A stretch of DNA of 64,000 nt from Candidatus Didemnitutus sp. (GTDB lineage: Bacteria; Verrucomicrobiota; Verrucomicrobiia; Opitutales; Opitutaceae), in contig JAMPXH010000004.1 in the NCBI GenBank assembly GCA_023701285.1, positions 1 to 64,000 on the forward strand. Direction: 5' to 3'. Position numbers and translations under genes: made by a program. Positions 9,462 to 19,284 of this stretch are shown one piece after another (positions within the stretch are counted from its first letter, which is position 1; each line of letters opens with the position of its first letter). The notes under the pieces are model-generated. The model was not told the DNA's origin and did not search any database. It saw only the letters and a list, made by a program, of their open reading frames with translations.

Positions 9462-12400
9462 ATGAACTGGAACTCCTGTTCTGCCCGCACACGTCGCAAT
9501 CTCGGCATCCTCGCCGGTCTGCTGGTCGTGTTCACCGTCGTCGGCTTCTTTGTGGTGCCGCCCATCGTGCGCACCCAAATCGAGCGTCGCGCCACCGAGG
9601 CGCTGGGACGGCAGGTGACCGTGGGCAAGGTGCGCTTCAATCCCTACACGCTCGGGCTCACGCTCGAACGCCTCGAGGTGCGCACCGCGGACGGCGCGGG
9701 CTCCTTCCTCGGCTGGGAGCGGCTCTATGTGAACTTCGACGCGCTGGCCTCGCTCGGCGGCGACTGGGTGCTGGGCGACATCGAACTCGACGGCTTTCAT
9801 GTGGCCGTCGCGCTCGAGGCGGATGGGAAGTTCGACTTCGCCGACATCCTCGCGAAGCTCATGCCGCCGGCCGATCCAGCGGCGCCGCCCGCGCCGGCGA
9901 CGCCCTCGCGGCCGTTGCGCGTGGTCGCGCTCAAGGTCGCCCAAGCGCGGGTCGAGTTCGCCGATCGCTCGCGGGCGCAGCCGTTCGCGACGACGCTCGG
10001 GCCGCTCTCGTTCGATCTCAAAAACTTCCGCACCGTCACGGAAAACGGTGCACCGTATCAGTTCGAAGCCGTCACGGAATCGGGCGAGCGCCTGCGCTGG
10101 GTCGGCACGTTGATCGCCGCGCCCTTCCGCTCCGAAGGCGAACTGGTGCTCGAAAACATCCTGTTGCCCAAATACGCGCCCTACTATGCGGACGCGATCC
10201 GGGCGGACCTGACCAGCGGACGCCTGACCGTGCGCGGTCGCTACGCGATCGACCTGACGCCGGACCGGCAGGTGCTGCGTCTCGCGGAAGGCGCGGTGTC
10301 CTTGCAGGGAGTGAAACTGCAGGAGCGCGGCACGGAAGTCGTGGCGCTCGACCTGCCGGCGTTCGCCGTCACGGGCGTCCAGTTCGATGCGCTGCAACAG
10401 AGCGGCGTGATCGGGCAGGTGCAGGCGAGCGATGGTCGCGTGGTCGTCCGTCGCGAGGCCGATGGCGGGCTGAATTGGCTCGCGATGTTGCCGCTGCCGA
10501 CGGCCGTCGCTGCTGCGCCGGCCGGGGCGCCCGCCGCTCCGCCCGCCGCGTTGCCCGATGTGCGCGTGACGCGGGTGGATCTGCGCAATTTCCAGATCGA
10601 ACTCACCGACCTCGCCGGGCCGCGTCCGGCGAAGCTCGGTCTCGGCGGCCTGCAATTCACCCTGGAGAATCTCTCGCTCGCCGACGGGGTCGCGATGCCG
10701 TTGACGCTGGCGTTCGACTGGGCGCCGCAAGGCCGCGTGATGGTGCAGGGCGAGGTCGGCGTGCTGCCGTCGCCCCGCGCCGATCTTGCGGTGGATGTCG
10801 CTTCGTTCGCCTTGTTGCCGCTCAGCCCTTATCTCGAGCAGCAGCTCAATGCGCGGCTGGCTCAGGGCGCGGTGACAACGCAGATGCAGGTGAAAGTCGT
10901 GCCGGGCGGGCAGGGTCCCGCCGCGGATCTTGCGGGCACCGTGCGGATCGATGAACTCAGTCTCGTCGACGGCGTCATGGGAGAACCGTTGGCCGGCTTC
11001 GCCTCGCTCGAACTCAAGGGCCTGAAGGCCGCCTCCGCGCCCGAGTTGGCGTTGGCGCTCGAGGAGGTGGTGCTCACGGGGCCTTTTGCGCGCGTCATCG
11101 TGCGCGAGGACAAGACGCTCAATCTCGCCGGTCTCGTGCGTGCCGCGCCCGAGCCGGTTTCGCTGGCTCCAGCGCCGGACACTTCCTCGGCCGCACCGCC
11201 TGCCTCCGCTCCTGCGCCGGTGCCGAAGATCGAGGTCGGCAAGGTGACCATTGCGGCGGGCGATTTCAGCCTGACGGATCGCTCGCTGTCGCCGCAGGTG
11301 CGCTCGGCGCTCGGCAAGTTCGGCGGCACGGTCGGCTCGATTTCGTCGAGCCATCCGGCGCGGGCCGCGGTCGATCTGCGCGGCGAGGTCGATGGCGTGG
11401 GACCGGTGGCGATCACGGGCTGGCTCGATCCGCTCGGCACGCCGCGGCTGATCGATTTGCAGGTGGATTTCCGCAACGTGGACCTGCTGCCTTTCAGTCC
11501 CTACAGCGGCAAATACGCGGGCTACGAGCTGGCGCGCGGCAAGTTCGCGCTGGCCGTGAAGGCGAAGGTCGAGGGCGAGCGCCTGCAGTCGGAAAACGTG
11601 ATCACGCTGAGCCAGTTCACCTTTGGCGCGCCCGTGGCCAGTCCCGACGCCACCAAGCTGCCCGTGCGGCTCGGCGTCGCGTTGCTCAAGGATCTCGACG
11701 GCCAGATCGTCATCGACGTGCCCATGTCGGGCGACGTGAACGATCCCAGCCTGCGCATCGGCCGCGTGGTCGGGCGCGTGATCGTGAACCTGCTGACCAA
11801 GGCCGCCGTGTCGCCGTTTGCATTGCTCGGCTCGATGTTCGGAGGAGGCGGCGATGAGCTGGCGTTCCAGGAGTTCGAGCCGGGGCTGGTCGTCCTGCGG
11901 CCGGCCGAACAGGCGAAACTCGACACGATGGTGAAGGCGCTGGCCAACCGCCCCGGCCTCAGCCTCGGGCTCGAAGGCGGCTACGACGGCCCGGCCGACA
12001 CCTTCGCCCTGCGGCGCCTCAAGGTCGCGGCGCTGGTGCGGGCGAAGCTTTGGGAGGAGCTCCATCTGGCGGACCCGAACCTGCCGCCGCCGGACAAGCT
12101 GGAGATCTCCGCCGAGCAGCATGCGGCCAAGCTCAAGCAGCTCTTCGACGAGAAATTCCCGCCCGGCACGGAGTTCGGCACGCCGTTGCCTTCGGCACCC
12201 GCCGTGGTGCAGCCCCCGCCGCCGCCCAAGAGCGTCTTCCGCCGGATCGTCCATGCGGCGACCTTCGCCGGAGTGCGCGAAAAACGCGCGGCTGCGCAGG
12301 AGAACGCTCGCCGTGCCTCGGAGCATGCCCAGGCCGTCGCCGCGGCTCAGGCCGCGGGCTTGCCCGTGGAGGAGATGACCGGCCGGCTCGCGGAGACGAT

Positions 12401-12569
12401 GGAGGTTTCCACCGACGATCTGCGGGCCTTGGCTGCAGCGCGTGCGCAACGCGTGCGTGATTATTTTGTCCAGGAAGGCAAGGTTGCCCCTGATCGGTTG
12501 TTCCTCACGCAGGCCAAGGAAGGTCAAGCGGAGAACAAGGGACCGCGCGTCTATCTCAGCTTGCAGTGA
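9462..12569 (+). CDS. DUF748 / AsmA-like membrane-anchored protein
   Basis: N-terminal TM, RRATEALGRQVTVGKVRFNPYTL, repeated AsmA-like segments, C-terminal OmpA-like ...RVRDYFVQEGKVAPDRLFL. Confidence 0.85.
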   Translation: MNWNSCSARTRRNLGILAGLLVVFTVVGFFVVPPIVRTQIERRATEALGRQVTVGKVRFNPYTLGLTLERLEVRTADGAGSFLGWERLYVNFDALASLGGDWVLGDIELDGFHVAVALEADGKFDFADILAKLMPPADPAAPPAPATPSRPLRVVALKVAQARVEFADRSRAQPFATTLGPLSFDLKNFRTVTENGAPYQFEAVTESGERLRWVGTLIAAPFRSEGELVLENILLPKYAPYYADAIRADLTSGRLTVRGRYAIDLTPDRQVLRLAEGAVSLQGVKLQERGTEVVALDLPAFAVTGVQFDALQQSGVIGQVQASDGRVVVRREADGGLNWLAMLPLPTAVAAAPAGAPAAPPAALPDVRVTRVDLRNFQIELTDLAGPRPAKLGLGGLQFTLENLSLADGVAMPLTLAFDWAPQGRVMVQGEVGVLPSPRADLAVDVASFALLPLSPYLEQQLNARLAQGAVTTQMQVKVVPGGQGPAADLAGTVRIDELSLVDGVMGEPLAGFASLELKGLKAASAPELALALEEVVLTGPFARVIVREDKTLNLAGLVRAAPEPVSLAPAPDTSSAAPPASAPAPVPKIEVGKVTIAAGDFSLTDRSLSPQVRSALGKFGGTVGSISSSHPARAAVDLRGEVDGVGPVAITGWLDPLGTPRLIDLQVDFRNVDLLPFSPYSGKYAGYELARGKFALAVKAKVEGERLQSENVITLSQFTFGAPVASPDATKLPVRLGVALLKDLDGQIVIDVPMSGDVNDPSLRIGRVVGRVIVNLLTKAAVSPFALLGSMFGGGGDELAFQEFEPGLVVLRPAEQAKLDTMVKALANRPGLSLGLEGGYDGPADTFALRRLKVAALVRAKLWEELHLADPNLPPPDKLEISAEQHAAKLKQLFDEKFPPGTEFGTPLPSAPAVVQPPPPPKSVFRRIVHAATFAGVREKRAAAQENARRASEHAQAVAAAQAAGLPVEEMTGRLAETMEVSTDDLRALAAARAQRVRDYFVQEGKVAPDRLFLTQAKEGQAENKGPRVYLSLQ

Positions 12570-12626
12570 GCGGCGCGAGGCGTCGTGGCCGGGCTGCGCC
12601 CATCCCGGGCTTGCGGTCCGGCGACG

Positions 12627-12896
12627 ATGCCCGACGCTGGTGCAATGGAGTGCCGTTCCCACTGCGCCGCGTGTTGCATCGCGCCGAGCATCTCTTCGCC
12701 GATTCCCGGCATGGCCGGTGGCAAGCCCGCTGGCATCCCCTGCGTGCAGCTGCTGCCGGATCTGCGCTGCGCGCTCTTCGGCCAGCCTTCCCGGCCGGCG
12801 GTGTGCGCGAGCCTCCGCCCGACGGAGGAGATGTGCGGCGACTCGCGCGAATACGCCCTGCGCTGGCTGGCGGCGTTGGAAGCTGACACACGCTGA
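12627..12896 (+). CDS. YkgJ family cysteine cluster protein
   Basis: [36 protein letters not shown]...[24 protein letters not shown]. Confidence 0.9.
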   Translation: MPDAGAMECRSHCAACCIAPSISSPIPGMAGGKPAGIPCVQLLPDLRCALFGQPSRPAVCASLRPTEEMCGDSREYALRWLAALEADTR

Positions 12897-12965
12897 AACC
12901 GCGCGGCAGCTTGCGTCCTGCGCCAAGCGTGCAACACTGCCGCTCCCGTCCGGGATATTGTCCGC

Positions 12966-13253
12966 ATGCGCCTGTTTCGCCTCCTTCTCGCTGCCGTCAT
13001 CGGCCTTTTCGCCCTCCTCATGGGCGGCATCGTGGCCGTGTGCGTGCTCGTCGGCGGAGCGATCGCCTTGATCCTGACCCGGCTCGGTCTGGCGCGCGGA
13101 CACATCAAGGTCAACGTCCAGCGCGGCGCCGGTGCGCGCCCGACCTCCGGCCGGACCACGCGCGTGCATGCGCCCGACGCCATCGACGTGGAGACGACTC
13201 CGGTCGCCGGAGCCTCTGCGGCCCTGCCCGGCGAGCAGCCGCCCAAGGCGTAG
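12966..13253 (+). CDS. Small single-TM hypothetical protein
   Basis: ORF with N-terminal hydrophobic segment; no family recognised. Confidence 0.5.
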   Translation: MRLFRLLLAAVIGLFALLMGGIVAVCVLVGGAIALILTRLGLARGHIKVNVQRGAGARPTSGRTTRVHAPDAIDVETTPVAGASAALPGEQPPKA

Positions 13254-13364
13254 CGCGTCGCCCGGGAGGAGGGCCGGCCGTCGTGGCGGCGGCTCCGCGC
13301 GGCATTAGTGTTGATTCGCCCCGGCGAACGGTCCGTTCATCTCCCCGCTTCCCTTTTTCACCGC

Positions 13365-15056
13365 ATGGCCAAGAACGACGAATCCACCCCCAAGATCATC
13401 TTCTCGATGCTCGGCGTCTCGAAGAAAATCGAGCGCAAGGAAATCCTCCGCGACATCTCGCTGTCGTTTTTCTACGGCGCGAAGATCGGCGTCCTCGGCC
13501 TCAACGGCTCGGGCAAGTCCTCGCTCATGCGCATCCTCGCCGGCCTCGACAAGGAGTTCGACGGCCACGTGGCGTTCGAGCCGGGTTACCCGGTCGGCTT
13601 CCTTCCGCAGGAGCCGCAGCTCACGCCCGGCTCGACGGTGCGCGCGTGCGTCGAGGAAGGCGTCAAGCACCTCACCGATCTCACCGCGGCCTACGATGCG
13701 TCCTGGGACGAGATCGCCGCGGCCGAGGACGATGCCACGCGCGACGCGATCTCCGAGAAACAGGCGAAATTGCAGGAGCAGATCGACGCGCTCGGCGCGT
13801 GGGACACGGCGCCGATGGTCGAGCAGGCGATGGACGCCCTGCGTTGCCCGCCGCCGGATGCGATCGTCGATACGCTCTCGGGCGGCGAGCGCCGTCGCGT
13901 CGCGCTCGCGCGGCTGTTGTTGCAGAAGCCTTCGATCCTCCTGCTCGACGAGCCGACGAACCATCTCGATGCCGAAAGCGTCGGCTGGCTGGAGCAGCAC
14001 CTCGCGCGTTACGAGGGCACGGTCATCGCCGTGACGCACGACCGCTACTTCCTCGACAACGTCGCGGGCTGGATCCTCGAACTCGACCGCGGTCACGGCA
14101 TTCCGTGGAAGGGCAACTACTCCGAGTGGCTCGAACAAAAGCAGAAGCGCCTCGCGATCGAGCAGCGCACCGAGGACCGCCGGCAGAAGGCGATGGCGCG
14201 CGAACTCGAGTGGATCCGCTCCGGCGCGAAGGCGCGGCAGGCCAAGGGCCAGGCGCGCATCAACGCCTACGAGGCGATGCTCAAGCAGGACGTGGCCGAG
14301 CAGGAGAAGAAATTCGAGATCATCATCCCGCCCGGCCCGCGGCTCGGCACGCTCGTCGTCGAGGCGCAGGGCGTCACGAAGGCCTACGGCGACAACCTCC
14401 TCTATGAAAACCTGTCGTTCGCGCTCCCGCCCGGCGGCATCGTCGGCGTGATCGGTCCGAACGGCGCGGGCAAGACCACGCTCTTCAAGCTCATCACCGG
14501 GCTCGAGAAGGCCGATGCCGGGACGTTCCGCATTGGCGAGACGGTGAAGTCAGCCTACGTCGAGCAATCGCGCGACTCGTTGCAGAACGACCGGACGATC
14601 TGGGAAGTGATCAGCGACGGCCAGGAGATGATGCCGCTCGGCGCGCGCACGGTGAACAGCCGCGCGTATTGCGCACAGTTCGGTTTCACCGGCGCCGACC
14701 AGCAGAAGAAGGTCGGCGTGCTCTCCGGTGGCGAACGCAACCGCGTGCTCCTCGCGCGCGTGCTCAAGAGCGGTGCCAACCTCATCCTGCTCGACGAACC
14801 GACGAACGATCTCGACGTGAACTCGATCCGCGCGCTCGAGGAAGGTCTCGAAAACTTCGCCGGCTGCGCCGTGATCATCTCGCACGACCGCTGGTTCCTC
14901 GACCGCATCGCGACGCACATCATGGCGTTCGAGGGCGACAGCTACGTGCACTGGTTCGCCGGCAACTACTCCAGTTACATGGAGGATTACCACCGCCGGA
15001 AGGGCAAGGACGCCGACCAGCCGCACCGCATCAAATACCGGAAGCTCACCCGCTGA
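13365..15056 (+). CDS. ettA: Energy-dependent translational throttle protein EttA (ABC-F)
   Basis: Two ABC domains with LSGGERRRVALARLLL and LSGGERNRVLLARVL, PtIM-like linker, IIPPGPRLG. Confidence 0.95.
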   Translation: MAKNDESTPKIIFSMLGVSKKIERKEILRDISLSFFYGAKIGVLGLNGSGKSSLMRILAGLDKEFDGHVAFEPGYPVGFLPQEPQLTPGSTVRACVEEGVKHLTDLTAAYDASWDEIAAAEDDATRDAISEKQAKLQEQIDALGAWDTAPMVEQAMDALRCPPPDAIVDTLSGGERRRVALARLLLQKPSILLLDEPTNHLDAESVGWLEQHLARYEGTVIAVTHDRYFLDNVAGWILELDRGHGIPWKGNYSEWLEQKQKRLAIEQRTEDRRQKAMARELEWIRSGAKARQAKGQARINAYEAMLKQDVAEQEKKFEIIIPPGPRLGTLVVEAQGVTKAYGDNLLYENLSFALPPGGIVGVIGPNGAGKTTLFKLITGLEKADAGTFRIGETVKSAYVEQSRDSLQNDRTIWEVISDGQEMMPLGARTVNSRAYCAQFGFTGADQQKKVGVLSGGERNRVLLARVLKSGANLILLDEPTNDLDVNSIRALEEGLENFAGCAVIISHDRWFLDRIATHIMAFEGDSYVHWFAGNYSSYMEDYHRRKGKDADQPHRIKYRKLTR

Positions 15057-15085
15057 GTCGGCGCGGCGAGCGCCCGTGCGGCGGC

Positions 15086-15463
15086 TTATTCGAAATCGAA
15101 CAACCGGCCCATCTCGCGCCGGTCCTTCTTCGTCGGGCGGCCCTTGCCGCGTTCGCGGGCGAGCAGGTGCTCGAGACTGGCCTGCTTGGCGCGTTCGTAT
15201 TCCGCGGCAGGCGTGAGGTCCTCGACGAATTCCACCAGCAGCTTCGCACCGACGCGCGAGCGGGGCACGCCGCGGACCTTCAGCGTGCGCGTGATCATGC
15301 CGACCTTGGCGGTGACCGTCTCGCCGAGGTGGACATCGCGCCCCGGCTTGGCGTCGAGGCCATTCACCTGCACCCGTCCGTTGCGGCACACGGCGGCGGC
15401 CTCCGCGCGGGTCTTGAACACGCGCACGGCCCAGAGCCATTTGTCGAGTCGGGTGTCTTCCAT
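15086..15463 (-). CDS. S4-domain RNA-binding protein (Hsp15-like)
   Basis: MEDTRLDKWLWAVRVFKTRAEAAAVCRNGRVQVNG...GRPTKKDRREM. Confidence 0.9.
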   Translation of the reverse strand: MEDTRLDKWLWAVRVFKTRAEAAAVCRNGRVQVNGLDAKPGRDVHLGETVTAKVGMITRTLKVRGVPRSRVGAKLLVEFVEDLTPAAEYERAKQASLEHLLARERGKGRPTKKDRREMGRLFDFE

Positions 15464-15562
15464 GGAAATCTCCCGGAGGTTTGCCACAACGGACGTGAAA
15501 ATACACCAAAACAAAAGCGAGTGCCGGCTCGCCACGCGGCGGGGAGCACGCAGATTCGCCGC

Positions 15563-16270
15563 GTGCGCAAAACAACCACCACCTCCTCCGGTTGGGCCGA
15601 AGCCTGGCCCGATGCGCTGGGCTTCGCCGGCGGTTTGGCGCTGGCGTGGTTTTTTCGCTGGGAGACGCGCGATCTGGTGTGGAGCCTCTGGCTGTCGAGC
15701 CTGCTGGTCGGCTATGCGATGATCGTGTGGGGCATCTTCGGCCCGGCGGTGCTGCGCCGGCGGGAGGAGCAGGCCGGCGGGCCGCTGGCGACTTGGGTGG
15801 GCGGGCTGTTCCTGCTGGCGTTCTTCACGGTCCATTTCGGGATGTTCCATTTCGTCCACTCGGCGTTCCTGAATGGATTTTTCCCTGTGACGGGCGAGGC
15901 GCGCGGTTTTCCCGGGCCGGCGCTGTATGGCGAGGTTTTGGCGGATTACTGGTGGTTCGTGCCGCTGGCCTTGTTGGCGGAGCGCAAGGCCTTCGTGTTG
16001 GAGCCGGTGCCGCCGGCGCCGCCTCCCACTTCGGTGAAGGCCGCGGACATCGCTGTGCGCAAGGAGCGTCAGGCCCGGCTCGCTCCGACGCGCGGGATGA
16101 TGGCGCCCTACAAGAATGTCGTGCGCCTGCACCTGCTCATTTTCTTTTTCGCCGGCGCCCACTTCGCGCGGCTCGACGGCTTCCTCGTCTATGCCGTGGT
16201 CTACGCGGTGTATTTTTTCCCGTGGCGGCTGCTCAAGCCGGCAGCGGGCGCGCCGGAGCCGACGCGTTAG
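15563..16270 (+). CDS. DUF6498-like multi-TM membrane protein
   Basis: Several TM helices, FFTVHFGMFHFVHSAFL; GTG start proposed. Confidence 0.65.
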   Translation: MRKTTTTSSGWAEAWPDALGFAGGLALAWFFRWETRDLVWSLWLSSLLVGYAMIVWGIFGPAVLRRREEQAGGPLATWVGGLFLLAFFTVHFGMFHFVHSAFLNGFFPVTGEARGFPGPALYGEVLADYWWFVPLALLAERKAFVLEPVPPAPPPTSVKAADIAVRKERQARLAPTRGMMAPYKNVVRLHLLIFFFAGAHFARLDGFLVYAVVYAVYFFPWRLLKPAAGAPEPTR

Positions 16271-17142
16271 TCGCCGCCGTGGCGGCGTTCCCACGCGAAG
16301 AGGAACTGCTGGGCAAAACCCGCCAACGCGCCGAAGTGCGCGCGCCCGAACTGCGCCACCTGCGCGGGCGACCAGCCGGCGAGGCCGTAGCGCCGGGCGA
16401 GCGCTTTCAAGATCCACGTGTCGACCGGGAATGCTTCCAGCCGGCCGGCGCCGAAAAGCAGGACGCAGTCCGCGACCTTCTCGCCCACGCCCGGCAACTC
16501 CAGCAGCCGCGCCTTGGCCTCCGGGTAGGGAAGAGCTTCCGTTTCCTCCAGCCAACCCGGGCGCGCGGCGAGATGAAGCGCCGTTTCACGGATGTAGCGG
16601 GCGCGAAACCCGAGCAGGCAGCGCCGCAGTTCGCTCTCCGGCACGGCGGCGAGCTCCGACCAAGTGGGCAACCGGTGCCAGCCGGGCGCGACGGGCTCGC
16701 CGTGACGCTCCGCGAGCAACGCCACCATCTGCTTGATCTGCACAATCTGCTTCGTCGCGCTGCAGAGGAAGCCGAGCAGCGTCTCGCCCAAGGGTTGGCG
16801 CAGGATGCGCAGACCGCGGTAAACGGACAGACAGCGCGCGAGGTGCGCGTCGCTGCGCCACGGCAATGTGTCCTCGTGGGCGGTCCAATCCTGCGCGGTG
16901 CCGAGGTAGAGCGACAGTGCCGTTCCGGTTGCGTTCGCGGCGTCGGCCGGTGCGCGCCATTCGAGCCGACCGCGGGCGAGCCGCAGTTGCACCACGTGTT
17001 GCGCCCACCCGCCGGTCCACACGTCCTGTTCGTCGCGGCGCCAGCGGAAGGCCTGGCCGCCGTCCAGCGTCTCGGCGAGCACGGCGGGCGAAGGCGACCA
17101 GCCGTCGCAGGGCTGCCAGCCGCTCCAGCGTGCGTCGCTCAT
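16267..17142 (-). CDS. 8-oxoguanine DNA glycosylase (OGG1-type)
   Basis: GGQAFRW, FLCSATKQIVQIKQMV, LPGVGEKVADCVLLF-HhH with catalytic D in FPVDTWI. Confidence 0.9.
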   Translation of the reverse strand: MSDARWSGWQPCDGWSPSPAVLAETLDGGQAFRWRRDEQDVWTGGWAQHVVQLRLARGRLEWRAPADAANATGTALSLYLGTAQDWTAHEDTLPWRSDAHLARCLSVYRGLRILRQPLGETLLGFLCSATKQIVQIKQMVALLAERHGEPVAPGWHRLPTWSELAAVPESELRRCLLGFRARYIRETALHLAARPGWLEETEALPYPEAKARLLELPGVGEKVADCVLLFGAGRLEAFPVDTWILKALARRYGLAGWSPAQVAQFGRAHFGALAGFAQQFLFAWERRHGGD

Positions 17143-17146
17143 CGGC

Positions 17147-17611
17147 TCAGTTCAGGCCGGGCCTCTCCCAGAGATAACTCTTCTCGGTGGCGATCGTCGC
17201 GCCGGAAGACGCGTCGACCAGCTCGATTTTCCACGCCACCGCGTCCGTCTCGCCGGAGGGCCAGTCGCGGCCGGTCACGCCGAGGTTGAACACCTGTCGG
17301 CCCGCAGGCAGCTCGGCGGGGAACGAGTAGTGGCGCGGCTCGTGCGCGCCGGGCACGGCGACCGAGAGCTCGAAACGCACGCGCTGGGCCGCGCCCGCGT
17401 TGGCGGTGCGAACGAGAAAGTAGTAGCCGCCGCGCTCATCGGCCTGCGTGCGCAGCACGGTCTGGCCGCCATGATTTTCCCGGCCGGTGAAATACTCCGA
17501 GATGCGCTTGAACGAGGCGGCGTCGCGCCATCCGGAGAACACGCGGACAATGCGCACGTCGGCCGCGGAAGCGGCGACGGTCAGCATCAGGAAAAGCGCG
17601 AGGAATCGCAT
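17147..17611 (-). CDS. Secreted hypothetical protein
   Basis: Signal peptide MRFLALFLMLTVAASAA. Confidence 0.6.
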   Translation of the reverse strand: MRFLALFLMLTVAASAADVRIVRVFSGWRDAASFKRISEYFTGRENHGGQTVLRTQADERGGYYFLVRTANAGAAQRVRFELSVAVPGAHEPRHYSFPAELPAGRQVFNLGVTGRDWPSGETDAVAWKIELVDASSGATIATEKSYLWERPGLN

Positions 17612-17626
17612 GGCGGCAACGTGCCC

Positions 17627-19222
17627 TCAGGGCGCCTGCAGGTAAACCTTTTTGTATTGATGGAAGCCCAGCAGCGCGGGAGCCCAGCCGCGCACGGCGG
17701 GGTGGATGAGGTAGGAGCGCACGCCGAAGAAGACTGGTGCGACGGGCGAGGCCTCGAGCAGGCGCGCCTCGGCCGTTTGGAAATGGGCGAGGCGCTCGCC
17801 GCCGCTGCCGGCGCGGGCGGCCGCGGCGAGGGCCGCGTCGTAGCGGGTGTCGGCCCAACCGGTCCAGTTGTTGGTGCCGCCGCCGACGAACATGTCGAGG
17901 AAGGTCACCGGATCGACGAAGTCGCCCACCCAGCGCGCGGTGGAGATCGCGTAGTTGAGCGTCTGTTGGTTCTGCACCCAAGTCTTCTGCTCCATCGGTG
18001 CGATCGTCACCGTGATGCCGAGCTCGCGCGCCCACATCGCCTGGATGACTTCGAGCACCTTGGCGTGCAGCTCGTCGTTGCGCACCTGCACCTCGAGGCG
18101 GGGGAAACCCTGGCCGCCGGCGAAACCGGCCGCGGCGAACAGCTCGCGCGCGGCGGCGGGATCGTGCGTGAGCCGCGCGGCGGACGTGTAGCCGGCGCAG
18201 TCCGGCGGCGTGTAGTGGAAGGCCGGAGCGCGCGTGCCGCGCAGCACGGTGCGCGCGAGCAGCGCGCGGTCGATGGCGAGCGACAGCGCGCGGCGCACGC
18301 GGACGTCGTCGAGCGGCGGGCGCGTCGTGTTGAAGCGCAGGAAGAAGGTCTCGAGGAACGGATCGAGGCGCAGCGATTGCGGCACAGTGCGGCGGTAGCG
18401 GTCGACCTTGGCGAGCGGCAGCTCGGCGGTGAGGTGCACCTGCCCGGCGCGGAAGTTGCGCTCGTCGACCTCGATGTTCTCCGTGGGGAAAAAGGTGATG
18501 CCGTGGAGACGCACCGTCGCGGCGTCCCAGTAGTGCGGATTGCGAACGACCTTCACGTGGGCGTTGGGCGACCACTCGGCGAGCTGGAACGGGCCGTTGC
18601 CCACGAGATGGCCGGCGCGCGTCCAGGCGGTGCCGCGCCGCTCCTGCGCGTCGAAGCGGGCGAGCACGGCGCGGTTGAGCGGAAACCAGATCGGGTTGGC
18701 CGTGAGGGCGGGCAGGTAAGGCGTCGGTCGCTCCAGCGTGAGTCGCAGCGTGGTGTCGTCGGAAGCCTCGGCACCGAGCTCCGTAGCGGACAGGCGGCCG
18801 GCATTGATCGCCTCGGCGTTTTTCAGCGGATGAAGCAGGTAGGCGTATTCGGCGGCGAGCGTGGGGAGCAGCGCGCGGCGCCACGCGGCGACGAAGTCGT
18901 GCGCGGTCAACGGCGTGCCGTCGGACCACTTCAGGCCCGGGCGGAGATGGAAGGTGTAGGTGAGCCCATCGGCGGAAACCTCCCAACGCGCGGCGGCGGC
19001 AGGGACGGCCTGGGAGCTTTCCTCGTCCAGCGCGCAGAGCCCTTCGAACAGCGCGAGCGCGATGTTCTGGTCGGTGAAGGCCGTCATCACCTGCGGGTCG
19101 AGGTCCTGCGGCTCGGCGCCGTTGCCGAGCAGGAGAATCTGGTCGCGGATGGCGTCGTCCACGGGCCGGGCGACGGCGAGGGTGACGGCGAAGAGACTGA
19201 GCAGGAGCAGACGGACGGACAT
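17627..19222 (-). CDS. Peptide ABC transporter substrate-binding protein (OppA-like)
   Basis: Signal peptide, NGAEPQDLDPQ, YTFHLRPGLKWSDGTPLTAHDFVAAWRR (SBP family 5). Confidence 0.93.
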   Translation of the reverse strand: MSVRLLLLSLFAVTLAVARPVDDAIRDQILLLGNGAEPQDLDPQVMTAFTDQNIALALFEGLCALDEESSQAVPAAAARWEVSADGLTYTFHLRPGLKWSDGTPLTAHDFVAAWRRALLPTLAAEYAYLLHPLKNAEAINAGRLSATELGAEASDDTTLRLTLERPTPYLPALTANPIWFPLNRAVLARFDAQERRGTAWTRAGHLVGNGPFQLAEWSPNAHVKVVRNPHYWDAATVRLHGITFFPTENIEVDERNFRAGQVHLTAELPLAKVDRYRRTVPQSLRLDPFLETFFLRFNTTRPPLDDVRVRRALSLAIDRALLARTVLRGTRAPAFHYTPPDCAGYTSAARLTHDPAAARELFAAAGFAGGQGFPRLEVQVRNDELHAKVLEVIQAMWARELGITVTIAPMEQKTWVQNQQTLNYAISTARWVGDFVDPVTFLDMFVGGGTNNWTGWADTRYDAALAAAARAGSGGERLAHFQTAEARLLEASPVAPVFFGVRSYLIHPAVRGWAPALLGFHQYKKVYLQAP

Positions 19223-19284
19223 GCGGGCAGCATGCACGCGACTTCCGGTGGCGCAAGGGGGTGAATTTCTGCGCGGGTGTGCCG

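Noticed and set aside
8889-13169. 1426-aa minus-strand ORF
   Set aside because: Mostly antisense to the well-supported DUF748 gene; His/Arg-rich composition typical of shadow frames in high-GC DNA. Only its last ~155 codons (thioesterase) are called.
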